NCBI GenBank assembly: GCA_015660155.1
Contig: DQLO01000298.1
Location: 1-12,513 of the forward strand
Source of the DNA: Verrucomicrobiota bacterium
GTDB lineage: Bacteria; Verrucomicrobiota; Verrucomicrobiia; Limisphaerales; UBA1100
Reading direction: 5' to 3'
DNA: 12,513 bases
Shown here in pieces: positions 5,685 through 12,513 of the stretch. Position 1 is the first letter of the stretch. Every line of letters starts with the position of its first letter. The notes beneath the pieces were generated by a model. That model was not told the origin of the DNA. It made no database searches and saw nothing but the letters and a program-made list of their open reading frames with translations. Position numbers and translations under genes: made by a program.

Positions 5685-8063
5685 ATGAATTTGCGAATTC
5701 ATCATTGGTTGCCGGTTGTGTTGTTGTCCTTTTCCGCAACCGCCGTACCCAAGGTTACGCAGCACGACGCCATTCCGGTGTTGCTGCGGCGGTGCGTGAT
5801 GTGCCATGGGCAGGACGCGCGCGAGGGCGGGTTGGATCTTCGCACCAAGGGCGCCATGCTCAAGGGCAAGGCATTCGTTTCGGGCAAGCCAAATGAGAGC
5901 GCGATGATCAAGCGCATCGTCTCCCGCCAATGTCCGCCGGATAAAAACATCAGCATGGCCGGCATCGAGCGGATGGCGCCGCGCGAGCTGCAAACCCTCC
6001 GCGACTGGATCGCCGCCGGTGCGCCGGAGACCCAGCAAACACTGAAACCCATGAAGCAAAAACCCGACGCCAGCGGGCATTGGGCCTTCCAGCCACCCAA
6101 GCGACCGGCCATCCCAAAAATTGACAATCGCCAATCGCAAATCCGAAATCTCATCGACGCTTTTTTGCTGAGAAAGCTGACGGCAAACAAACTGGATTAT
6201 TCGCCCGAGGCATCCACGCTCACGCTGCTGCGGCGCGTCACCTTCGACCTCACAGGACTGCCGCCCACGCTGGCGGAAATGGCGGCGTTTGAAAAAGATT
6301 CAATCCGCAATCCGCAATCCGCATTCGAAACTGTGGTCGACCGCCTGCTCGCCTCCCCCGCGTATGGCGTGCGCTGGGGTCGGCATTGGCTGGACTTGGC
6401 GGGTTATTCCGATTCCGAGGGCAAACGCAATGCGGACATGATTCGTGATTACGCGTGGAAATATCGCGACTACGTCATCAACGCTTTCAACGCCGACAAG
6501 CCGTACAATGAGTTTTTAATCGAGCAAATCGCCGGCGATGAGTTGGTCGATTATTCCAATCCCGATGCAATCGATGCCAACATCATTGAGAAACTTGTCG
6601 CCACCGGTTTCCTGCGCATGGCCCCCGATGGCACCAGCGCTAATCCCGTCAACCGCGTGGAGGATCGCCTCGAGGTCATCGCCGACGAATTGCAAATCCT
6701 CGCCGGCGGCGTGTTGGGGCTCACGATGAAATGCGCGCGCTGCCATGACCATAAGTACGACCCCATCAGCCAGCGCGATTACTATTCATTCGCCGCCATT
6801 TTCAAGGCCGCCTACGATGAGTACAACTGGCTCACGCCGCAGCCCTTCCGCAATCAATGGGCCGGCAGCACTCGCCGCCATCTCGAGGTGATGTTGCCGG
6901 AGGAACGAAAGGCGGTGGAGGCGCGCAACGCCAATTTGGATGTTGAAATCAAGCTATTGGAAAAGCAGCGCAAAGCCGAGAAAGACAAAAAGAAAAGGGT
7001 CGAGCTGAAAAAGAAAACCGATGAATTGAAGGCCAAGAAAAACGATCAGCCGCTCATCCGCGCGCTGTGGGATCGCGGCGAATCCTCACCGACTTACATC
7101 AACCTGCGCGGCAATCTTGGCAGCCCCGGGCCGCTCGTGCAGCCGGCCTTGCCGCAAGTGTTCTCCAGCAAACCCTTTCAACCCGCGAAGGCCGCCGGCA
7201 AAAACAAAACCGGCAACCGCCTCGCCCTTGCGCGTTGGCTCACGCAGCCGAATCACCCACTCACCGCGCGCGTGTGGGTGAACCGCGTTTGGAAACACCA
7301 CTTCGGCCGAGGCATCGTCAGCAGCCTCGACAACTTCGGCAAACTCGGCACGCCGCCAACCCATCCCGAGTTGCTCGACTGGCTCGCCGTCGAATTGGTC
7401 GAAAACAAATGGAGCACCAAACACCTCCACCGCCTCATCTGCACCAGCACCGCTTACCGCCAATCTTCCATTAACCATCAGCCCCCAACCCTCAACCTGA
7501 CCTACTCCCGCATGCCCATGCGTCGGCTCGATGCCGAGGAACTGCACGACGGCTTGCTCGCCATCACCGGCCGTTTGAACTCGCGCCTCGGCGGCAAGCC
7601 CGATGACGTGCAGGTGCGCGAGGGCGGTTACGTGACCGGCAAGCCGGGCGAAGGCGGCTGGCGGCGCAGCATTTACATCCGCCAACGCCGCAAGCACATG
7701 ATGACGCTGCTCGAGACTTTCGATTTGCCGGCGATGAATCCCAACTGCGTCACGCGCATCAACTCCACCGTGGTGCAGCAGCCGCTGTTTTTGTTGCACG
7801 ACAAAGTGGTGCACGACCTCTCGCGCAAACTGGCCGTGGAGATTCAAAAGGAAGCCGAGGGCATCGGGCCGGTCATCCGGCTCGCATACCGCAAGATTGT
7901 AAACCGGCCGCCGTCCAAGGAGGAACTAGCCCGCACCACCAAGGCGATGAACGAATTGGAACGCGAATTCACCGCCGCCAAGCAAACCGGCCAACGCAAC
8001 AAGGCGCTCGCCGTGGTTTGCCATGCGCTGTTTAATTCGGCGGCGTTTTTGTATATTGATTGA
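5685..8063 (+). CDS. Secreted cytochrome-like PSCyt1-PSCyt2-PSD1 protein (DUF1549/DUF1553 family)
   Basis: 792 residues. Signal peptide at 1-20 (hydrophobic LPVVLLSFSATA, likely cut near 20-21). The PSCyt1 domain at about 25-115 has the c-type haem motif CVMCH (37-41). The PSCyt2/DUF1549 region at about 155-375 includes LLRRVTFDLTGLPPT and a second CxxCH in CARCHDHKYDP (350-360). A Lys/Glu-rich helical insert lies at 405-453. PSD1/DUF1553 at about 508-775 includes NRLALARWLTQPNHPLTARV, VNRVWKHHFGRGIV and the ending ALFNSAAFLYID typical of the family. Known: these proteins are abundant in Planctomycetota and Verrucomicrobiota, often beside DUF1501 genes and in polysaccharide- or sulfatase-rich genomes; no activity is established. 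A periplasmic redox or haem-binding role is inferred. The DUF1501 gene follows after 1 base. The gene holds heptamer repeats at three sites. Confidence 0.93.
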   Translation: MNLRIHHWLPVVLLSFSATAVPKVTQHDAIPVLLRRCVMCHGQDAREGGLDLRTKGAMLKGKAFVSGKPNESAMIKRIVSRQCPPDKNISMAGIERMAPRELQTLRDWIAAGAPETQQTLKPMKQKPDASGHWAFQPPKRPAIPKIDNRQSQIRNLIDAFLLRKLTANKLDYSPEASTLTLLRRVTFDLTGLPPTLAEMAAFEKDSIRNPQSAFETVVDRLLASPAYGVRWGRHWLDLAGYSDSEGKRNADMIRDYAWKYRDYVINAFNADKPYNEFLIEQIAGDELVDYSNPDAIDANIIEKLVATGFLRMAPDGTSANPVNRVEDRLEVIADELQILAGGVLGLTMKCARCHDHKYDPISQRDYYSFAAIFKAAYDEYNWLTPQPFRNQWAGSTRRHLEVMLPEERKAVEARNANLDVEIKLLEKQRKAEKDKKKRVELKKKTDELKAKKNDQPLIRALWDRGESSPTYINLRGNLGSPGPLVQPALPQVFSSKPFQPAKAAGKNKTGNRLALARWLTQPNHPLTARVWVNRVWKHHFGRGIVSSLDNFGKLGTPPTHPELLDWLAVELVENKWSTKHLHRLICTSTAYRQSSINHQPPTLNLTYSRMPMRRLDAEELHDGLLAITGRLNSRLGGKPDDVQVREGGYVTGKPGEGGWRRSIYIRQRRKHMMTLLETFDLPAMNPNCVTRINSTVVQQPLFLLHDKVVHDLSRKLAVEIQKEAEGIGPVIRLAYRKIVNRPPSKEELARTTKAMNELEREFTAAKQTGQRNKALAVVCHALFNSAAFLYID
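6125..6152 (+). repeat. Heptamer tandem repeat, 4 units, inside the PSCyt1/PSD1 gene
   Basis: Consecutive 7-base units CAATCGC, CAATCGC, AAATCCG and AAATCTC. They encode D147-L156 (NRQSQIRNL), in the linker between the PSCyt1 and PSCyt2 domains. Because 7 is not a multiple of 3, successive units are read in different frames, so the periodicity is not a by-product of peptide repetition. Confidence 0.7.
6301..6321 (+). repeat. Perfect heptamer tandem repeat (CAATCCG)x3 inside the PSCyt1/PSD1 gene
   Basis: Three exact copies of CAATCCG, then a decayed CATTCGA. 21 bases is a whole number of codons, so the reading frame is kept; the encoded stretch is SIRNPQSAF (206-214). It sits between the LTGLPPT segment and the VVDRLLASPAYG segment of the PSCyt2 domain, where a loop is expected. 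Confidence 0.8.
7461..7502 (+). repeat. Degenerate heptamer tract inside the PSCyt1/PSD1 gene
   Basis: Reading in steps of seven from 7461 gives CAATCTT, CCATTAA, CCATCAG, CCCCCAA, CCCTCAA and CCTGACC. It is purine-poor on the sense strand and 7-periodic but diverged. It encodes SSINHQPPTLNLT (594-606), a loop right after the family motif STAYRQSS. It is weaker than the two upstream tracts and could be unrelated low-complexity sequence. Confidence 0.4.
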
Positions 8064-8064
8064 A

Positions 8065-9504
8065 ATGAACCCAAACGAAATCAATCGACGCACTTTCTTC
8101 GACCGCGTGGGCGACGGCCTGTACGGCGCGGCACTGGCGTCGTTGCTGACGCGTGACTTGTACGGAGCGGGGCCGCATCACACGACCGCGCTGCCCACGG
8201 ACACGCGGCCGCGCCAACCACACTTCGCGCCCAGGGCCAAGTCGGTCATTCAGCTCTGCATGCAGGGCGGGCCGTCGCAGGTGGACTTGTTCGACCCCAA
8301 GCCGGAACTGGACCGGTTGCACGGCAAGGACGCGCCGGAAGAATTTACCAAGGTCGCGCCGGCCGGCCGCAGCCGGAAGGGGCAGCTCATGCGCAGCCAT
8401 TTCAAGTTTGCGCAGCACGGCCAAGGCGGCGCGTGGGTGAGCGAGTTGCTGCCGGAGACGGCCAAGGAGATGGATCACATCGCCGTCATTCGCTCGATGT
8501 TCAACGTGCACGAAAACCACGAGCCGGCCTGTTACAAATGGCAAAGCGGCGAGACGTTCCCCGGCCACCCGACCTTGGGCGCGTGGGTCACGTACGGCCT
8601 CGGCAGTGTGAGCCAGAATCTGCCGGCTTACGTGGTGCTGGCAGACCCGCAAAACCGGCTGCCGGTCAATGGCGTGGAAAACTGGATGAGCGGATATTTG
8701 CCACCGCTGTTTCAGGGCACGTCCATCAAAAGCGAAGGCACGCCGATGCTGCATCTCAAGGCAGACTACGACGAGCCCGCGGGCGTCACCGCCGCCAAGC
8801 GCAATCTCATCAACGCCCTCGACCGCATCCACAAGGCACGCCGCCCCAACCAGCCCGTGCTCGACTCGCGTATTGCCAATTATCAAATGGCAGCGCGCAT
8901 GCAGGTGGAAGCCACCGAGGTGCTGGACGTTTCGCGAGAAACCGAGGCCACACGCGCGCTGTATGGCATTGGCGAAAAAGAAACCGACAACTTCGGCAAA
9001 CGCTGCCTGATGGCGCGCCGCCTCGTCGAGCGCGGCGTGCGGTTCGTGCAAATTTATCCAAAAGGCCAAATGTGGGACAACCACGACAACATCAAGACTT
9101 CATTGCCGGCAGCCTGTAAACAAAGCGATCTTCCCACTGCCGGATTACTGCGTGATCTGCGGCAACGCGGACTGCTCGACGATGTGCTTATTTTATGGGG
9201 CGGTGAATTCGGCCGGCTCCCCATGGCCCAAGGCGACTACGCCAAGGCCGGCCGCGACCACGGCCCGAGCGGGTTCACCAACTGGATGGCCGGCGGCGGC
9301 GTGAAAGGCGGCACGGTTCATGGCGAGACCGACGACATCGGCTACGGTGCCGTGAAAGACCGCGTGAGCATTCAGGATTGGCATGCGACCATTTTACACC
9401 AGCTAGGAATTGATCACGAAAAACTTTTCTTCGACCGCAACGGCCTGCACGAGAAACTCACGCACACGCATCCCACGCGGGTGGTGAAGGAGATATTGGC
9501 TTAG
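8065..9504 (+). CDS. DUF1501 family protein (sulfatase/alkaline-phosphatase-like fold), Tat-type N-terminus
   Basis: 479 residues from the ATG at 8065, one base after the preceding stop. The 8023 ATG would overlap that gene and add a poor N-terminus. The start has a twin-arginine motif, NRRTFF (7-12), followed by a weakly hydrophobic stretch (GLYGAALASLL), so Tat export is likely. DUF1501 hallmarks are KSVIQLCMQGGPSQVDLFDP (59-78), ARRLVERGVRFVQI (317-330), LWGGEFGR (377-384) and GRDHGPSGFTNWMAGGGVKG (396-415). The His/Asp residues D338, H340, E381, D398, H399 and H440 are candidate metal ligands by analogy with the alkaline-phosphatase superfamily. Known: DUF1501 is usually encoded beside PSCyt1/PSD1 genes; its substrate is unknown. 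With no room for a separate promoter or a visible Shine-Dalgarno, it is probably translated by coupling to the upstream gene. The two products probably act together outside the cytoplasm. Confidence 0.93.
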   Translation: MNPNEINRRTFFDRVGDGLYGAALASLLTRDLYGAGPHHTTALPTDTRPRQPHFAPRAKSVIQLCMQGGPSQVDLFDPKPELDRLHGKDAPEEFTKVAPAGRSRKGQLMRSHFKFAQHGQGGAWVSELLPETAKEMDHIAVIRSMFNVHENHEPACYKWQSGETFPGHPTLGAWVTYGLGSVSQNLPAYVVLADPQNRLPVNGVENWMSGYLPPLFQGTSIKSEGTPMLHLKADYDEPAGVTAAKRNLINALDRIHKARRPNQPVLDSRIANYQMAARMQVEATEVLDVSRETEATRALYGIGEKETDNFGKRCLMARRLVERGVRFVQIYPKGQMWDNHDNIKTSLPAACKQSDLPTAGLLRDLRQRGLLDDVLILWGGEFGRLPMAQGDYAKAGRDHGPSGFTNWMAGGGVKGGTVHGETDDIGYGAVKDRVSIQDWHATILHQLGIDHEKLFFDRNGLHEKLTHTHPTRVVKEILA

Positions 9505-9505
9505 G

Positions 9506-12463
9506 TTATTTCGCGTTTTCAAAACACATCACTCGGCCGTCCACCAGTGTCACCAAAATCCGTCCCGTACTGTCGATGCTCGCACCACCTTTAATCGGTT
9601 GGGCCGGGAGTTTGGCAGTCCATTCGTCTTTGCCGGTTTTGAGGTTGATGATGGTGATGAAGGGTTCCTTCTCCGCACCCGCATCGCCGACGCCGAGGAG
9701 GCGGGTTTTGCCGACGATGAATCCGGCGAAGCGGCGATTGCGGGCGTCGCGCCACAGCACTTTGCGTTGGGGCGCGCCCCGGCGGGCATTCCAGCGGGCA
9801 CGTTCCTTGGTGAGCTTCGGCGCGCCCGGCGCCCCGTTTGGCATTGCGGTGAGTGCGTGGAGGAAGTTGAATTTATTGCCCTCATAGCTGGCATCGAAAA
9901 CCAACTCGCGTCCATCGGCCAGCGTGTGTGCGAGTGACACATAATTTCCGTACTCGGGATAGTAGGGATAAAACGCGGTGCGATATCCGGATTGCGGATT
10001 GTTGACCGGCGTGTTCACGCATTTGCCGTCGTCGAGATTGAACCGAGCCACCTCCTGCACACCGCCTCCGAGGAAGCACAGCTTGCCGTTTTCCATAAAC
10101 AAACTGCCCTGCATGCTCACGCCGCTGTTCACTTTTTCATTGAGCGAACCGCTGGTGTCGTTGTGCCACTTGAGCTTGCCGGTGATGGCGTCGAGCGCGA
10201 CGACATGCGTGCCGTCGTAATGCGCGATGCCGGCCGAGGCATACACCGTGCCGTTTTCCACCAGCACACCGCCCGCGACCGGCCACGTGGAAATGAGTTT
10301 ACCAAACACCGCAATCCACCGCTCCGTGGGTGCCACGCGATAGCTCCACAATTTGCGCCCCGTGGCGGCTTCGTGGCAGTACACGCGGCCATCGGCGCTG
10401 CCGGAATACACGCGGCCTTCGTTGACCGCGGGCGGGAAATAAATCGCGCCGCCGGTGTAGGTTTCCCACATCACTTCGCCGTTGGCATTGAACGCGCGCA
10501 ACACCCCGCTGCGGTTGGCGATGAAAGTCATCCCGCCCGCGGTGACCGGCGCGGTGGGCAGCACGGCGGTGGGCGCGAGAAATTTCCAGCGTTCCTTCAA
10601 CGCGGCGGGCAGCACCAGCGCAGTGGTTGAGGTGCGACGGTTGTTGCCTTGGTAAACTGACCAATCATTTTTCTGGGCTGCGAGCGGGCGGACGTTTTTG
10701 AGGTCGCCTTCGCCGGGCTCGAATTGCGGACGCGCTTCGCCGGGGCTGGCGAGTTGATTGCCGGCGGCGGTGAGGCTGATGTGCCCGTAAAGCGAAAGTT
10801 GGCAGCCGCACATCCACGGCCCCCAGAAAAGATTGCCATCGGAAATGATCACGCCGTCCTGACACGGCGGGCGCATTGGTGCGATGTGCTCAGCGGTGTT
10901 GTTCGCCACATCCATCCGCACCGTGCCGCCGGCGGCGCGGAAGAAGACACTGTCGATGCTGCCGGTGGCGCGCGTGCAGGCGCGCCGCCATGGCATCATA
11001 CTTTTTATTTTGCCGGTTTTATATTCGAGAATCGCTCCGCCCACCGATTTCTGGGAGCCCGCAGCGTACACGCCCTCCTCGCGCAGCACGAGCTGCACAT
11101 TGCCGCCACCTTTCTTTTGCCAGAGGAGCCGGCCATCCTTCGTGGACGCGCAAACCAGATTCGGCCGCACGGGGCCAGCGAAGAAAATTTCGCCCTTGGA
11201 GCACTTGATGTAGGCCGTGGTCGCGTAGCCGGTGATGTAATGCTGCGCGCGCGCGTGCGGCGCGATGGCCTCAAGCAAATCCTTGCTGGAATTCTTCCAC
11301 ACCGGTTTGCCAGTCATGCTAATCGCGGCGAGGAATTTCTTGGGGCTGTAAAAATATATCTTCCCGTCGCGCAAACACACGCCGCGCGCGTCGATGTAAT
11401 CCTTCTCCGAATGCTGCCACTTGATTTTTTTGGTCTTCAAATCAATCGCCACAAACGTGCGGCCATAGCCGAAATTGGTTTTTGGATTCTTGTAATCGTG
11501 TCCCTCCCACATGCCCCACGGCCAGTGTCCGAGGCCGGGCTTGCCGGAGGGCACCGTCTTCACGGAAATTTCCTTCGCGCCAATCAGCGCGTACAGCGTG
11601 CCGTCGACCATCGCCATCCATTTCCACGTCGGGCCGTCGGCCACGCCCTTGGGGATGACAATCTCGTCGCGCACTTTGCCGGTCAGCGCGTCGATGATTT
11701 TGCACGATTCGTTATCCGCCATATACAACGCATCGGCCGTGGCCACCATCGTGTTGCGATGAATCATGAAGCCCGGCGTGAGTTTGCGTTTCCAGTGGAT
11801 GATGCCGTTGTGCGCGCTAGCGCAAATGAGCGTGTTGAGCATTTCGTTCTGGTTCGCCTTGTGCGCGATGTGCCCAAACGCGCGGTACACACGGCCGCCC
11901 GCCGCCACGGTGATTTGCGGCATCGGGCTGAACTTCGGCGCCTGAATAAACTGCGTGAGATACGGCGCGCGCGCCACTTCGTCTGTCGACTGCGGATTAT
12001 TATCCGGCCCGTGGAAGGGATGGCTCCACGGATCCGTGCCCTTCGTGGCCGGGCTGGTGATGGCTTTGCCGTTCAGGATCGCCCGCGCGCCAGGTCGCAG
12101 CACGCGCAGCAATTCCTTTTCCGTCACGCCGGACACGAATGCCGCATCGGCAACATTATCGCCCAGGCAAATTCGATCCACTCCGCTTTGCTCCACAAAA
12201 ATACGCTCGCCCAGCAGTCCCGCGGCGTCCGCCGCCTTGCGTACGGCCAGCACTGTGGCGGCGTCGGGCGACTGGAAATAAATCGTTAACTCGGTGCTTT
12301 TAGCCAAAGCCAGCATTTGCTGATTCACCTCGGGCGCGAGCTTGCCCGCGATCAGCACGATGCCGCGCTTCCCTGTTTGCAGGTCGGCCAGGTCCGCGCC
12401 GGAACTCACCTGCGGCGAGAGAAGAAGAATGGAGGTGAGCGAAAGGGAGAGAATAGTTTTCAT
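9506..12463 (-). CDS. Large secreted PQQ-like beta-propeller protein with a degenerate methyltransferase-like N-terminal domain
   Basis: 985 residues from the ATG at 12463, chosen over a TTG at 12496 because it opens on a clean signal peptide (MKTILSLSLTSILLL, likely cut near 23). Residues 32-137 alternate strands and helices like a Rossmann methyltransferase, ending LLRVLRPGARAILNGK, a typical post-core methyltransferase motif. Where the SAM-binding glycine motif should be there is VLIAGKL (36-42), so SAM binding is doubtful. HPFHGPDNNPQS (148-159) leads into the propeller. PQQ-like blades with WK, LW or KW turns recur at about 183-485 and 636-985 (IIHWKRKL, GRLLWQKKG, GRKLWSY, GKLKWHND). 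A Cys-rich middle has RACTR (494-498), C534, and C552/C554 in WMCGCQLSLYG. Known: such fusions occur in PVC bacteria, annotated as PQQ-binding-like or BamB-like; PQQ binding here is unproven. Its stop faces the DUF1501 stop across one base. Confidence 0.9.
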   Translation of the reverse strand: MKTILSLSLTSILLLSPQVSSGADLADLQTGKRGIVLIAGKLAPEVNQQMLALAKSTELTIYFQSPDAATVLAVRKAADAAGLLGERIFVEQSGVDRICLGDNVADAAFVSGVTEKELLRVLRPGARAILNGKAITSPATKGTDPWSHPFHGPDNNPQSTDEVARAPYLTQFIQAPKFSPMPQITVAAGGRVYRAFGHIAHKANQNEMLNTLICASAHNGIIHWKRKLTPGFMIHRNTMVATADALYMADNESCKIIDALTGKVRDEIVIPKGVADGPTWKWMAMVDGTLYALIGAKEISVKTVPSGKPGLGHWPWGMWEGHDYKNPKTNFGYGRTFVAIDLKTKKIKWQHSEKDYIDARGVCLRDGKIYFYSPKKFLAAISMTGKPVWKNSSKDLLEAIAPHARAQHYITGYATTAYIKCSKGEIFFAGPVRPNLVCASTKDGRLLWQKKGGGNVQLVLREEGVYAAGSQKSVGGAILEYKTGKIKSMMPWRRACTRATGSIDSVFFRAAGGTVRMDVANNTAEHIAPMRPPCQDGVIISDGNLFWGPWMCGCQLSLYGHISLTAAGNQLASPGEARPQFEPGEGDLKNVRPLAAQKNDWSVYQGNNRRTSTTALVLPAALKERWKFLAPTAVLPTAPVTAGGMTFIANRSGVLRAFNANGEVMWETYTGGAIYFPPAVNEGRVYSGSADGRVYCHEAATGRKLWSYRVAPTERWIAVFGKLISTWPVAGGVLVENGTVYASAGIAHYDGTHVVALDAITGKLKWHNDTSGSLNEKVNSGVSMQGSLFMENGKLCFLGGGVQEVARFNLDDGKCVNTPVNNPQSGYRTAFYPYYPEYGNYVSLAHTLADGRELVFDASYEGNKFNFLHALTAMPNGAPGAPKLTKERARWNARRGAPQRKVLWRDARNRRFAGFIVGKTRLLGVGDAGAEKEPFITIINLKTGKDEWTAKLPAQPIKGGASIDSTGRILVTLVDGRVMCFENAK
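9988..10001 (-). repeat. Heptamer repeat (CAATCCG)x2 inside the PQQ-propeller gene
   Basis: On the minus (sense) strand two exact copies of CAATCCG, identical in unit and in orientation relative to the gene to the tract at 6301-6321. It encodes part of NNPQSGYR (821-828). A related single unit, encoding another NNPQS (155-159), lies near 11990. That second site belongs to a recognisable family motif, so part of the similarity could come from peptide conservation. Confidence 0.5.
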
Positions 12464-12513
12464 GATAATCCGTGGTGTGGTGGAACGGTGAATCAAGTAT
12501 GCGCCCTTGGGCC

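Noticed and set aside
6907..7045. Lys/Glu-rich stretch of the PSCyt1/PSD1 protein as a foreign insertion
   Set aside because: Charged helical inserts between the PSCyt2 and PSD1 regions are common in this family, and there are no flanking repeats.
8032..9084. Minus-strand open frame of 350 codons opposite the DUF1501 gene
   Set aside because: No recognisable motifs, and the opposite strand carries all DUF1501 hallmarks.
10724..12289. Long plus-strand open frame (521 codons) antisense to the PQQ gene
   Set aside because: Its product is Arg/Ala/His-rich without domains, whereas the minus-strand frame has a signal peptide and propeller motifs. GC-rich genes of this composition produce such antisense frames.
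12464..12513. Promoter for the PQQ gene in the last 50 bases
   Set aside because: The TTGATT and GATTAT boxes are 20 bases apart and the latter touches the start codon; the sequence ends too soon to judge.
1..12513. tRNA, rRNA, CRISPR, insertion sequences or attachment sites
   Set aside because: No cloverleaf, spaced direct repeats, transposase motifs or terminal inverted repeats seen. The gaps between genes total only a few hundred bases and none is longer than 172.

Overview
The window is ordinary-looking bacterial DNA, GC-rich and densely coding, and it most likely comes from a member of the Planctomycetota-Verrucomicrobiota-Lentisphaerota (PVC) group, probably a Verrucomicrobium of the Pedosphaera/Limisphaerales type. 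The main reason is the right half. It carries a protein with the PSCyt1-PSCyt2-PSD1 (DUF1549/DUF1553) layout, a DUF1501 protein, and a large PQQ-like beta-propeller with a degenerate methyltransferase-like head. These families are expanded in that group and rare elsewhere. The assignment to a phylum is inference from gene content.

Left half (1-5617), a four-gene neighbourhood of unknown function: (1) the C-terminal part of a large AAA+ ATPase resembling the bacterial 'DNA repair ATPase' (DUF3686-AAA) family, running in from beyond the left edge; (2) convergent to it, a 265-residue coiled-coil protein with a Ser/Thr-rich and acidic tail; (3) divergent from that, a 234-residue single-HKD phospholipase D/nuclease of the Nuc/PLD6-like type; (4) 3 bases downstream, a 640-residue polytopic membrane protein with about 12-13 membrane segments. 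Together they suggest an envelope- or membrane-associated ATPase, coiled-coil and phosphodiesterase module, but this is inference from neighbourhood only. The shared 172-base region between genes 2 and 3 holds a candidate promoter and a GC-rich hairpin.

Right half (5685-12463), a typical PVC secreted-protein set: a cytochrome-like PSCyt1/PSD1 protein (two CxxCH motifs) followed after 1 base by a Tat-type DUF1501 protein, clearly one transcription unit. A 985-residue PQQ-like propeller protein follows on the opposite strand, its stop codon separated from that of the DUF1501 gene by one base.

The most unusual DNA-level signal is a family of 7-base tandem repeats (consensus CAATCCG, read on the sense strand). 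It occurs inside the PSCyt1/PSD1 coding sequence at two clear sites and one degenerate site, and again inside the PQQ-propeller gene. The clear PSCyt1/PSD1 sites encode short Asn/Gln/Arg/Pro-rich loops at likely domain linkers. No RNA genes, insertion sequences, CRISPR arrays or integration sites were found.
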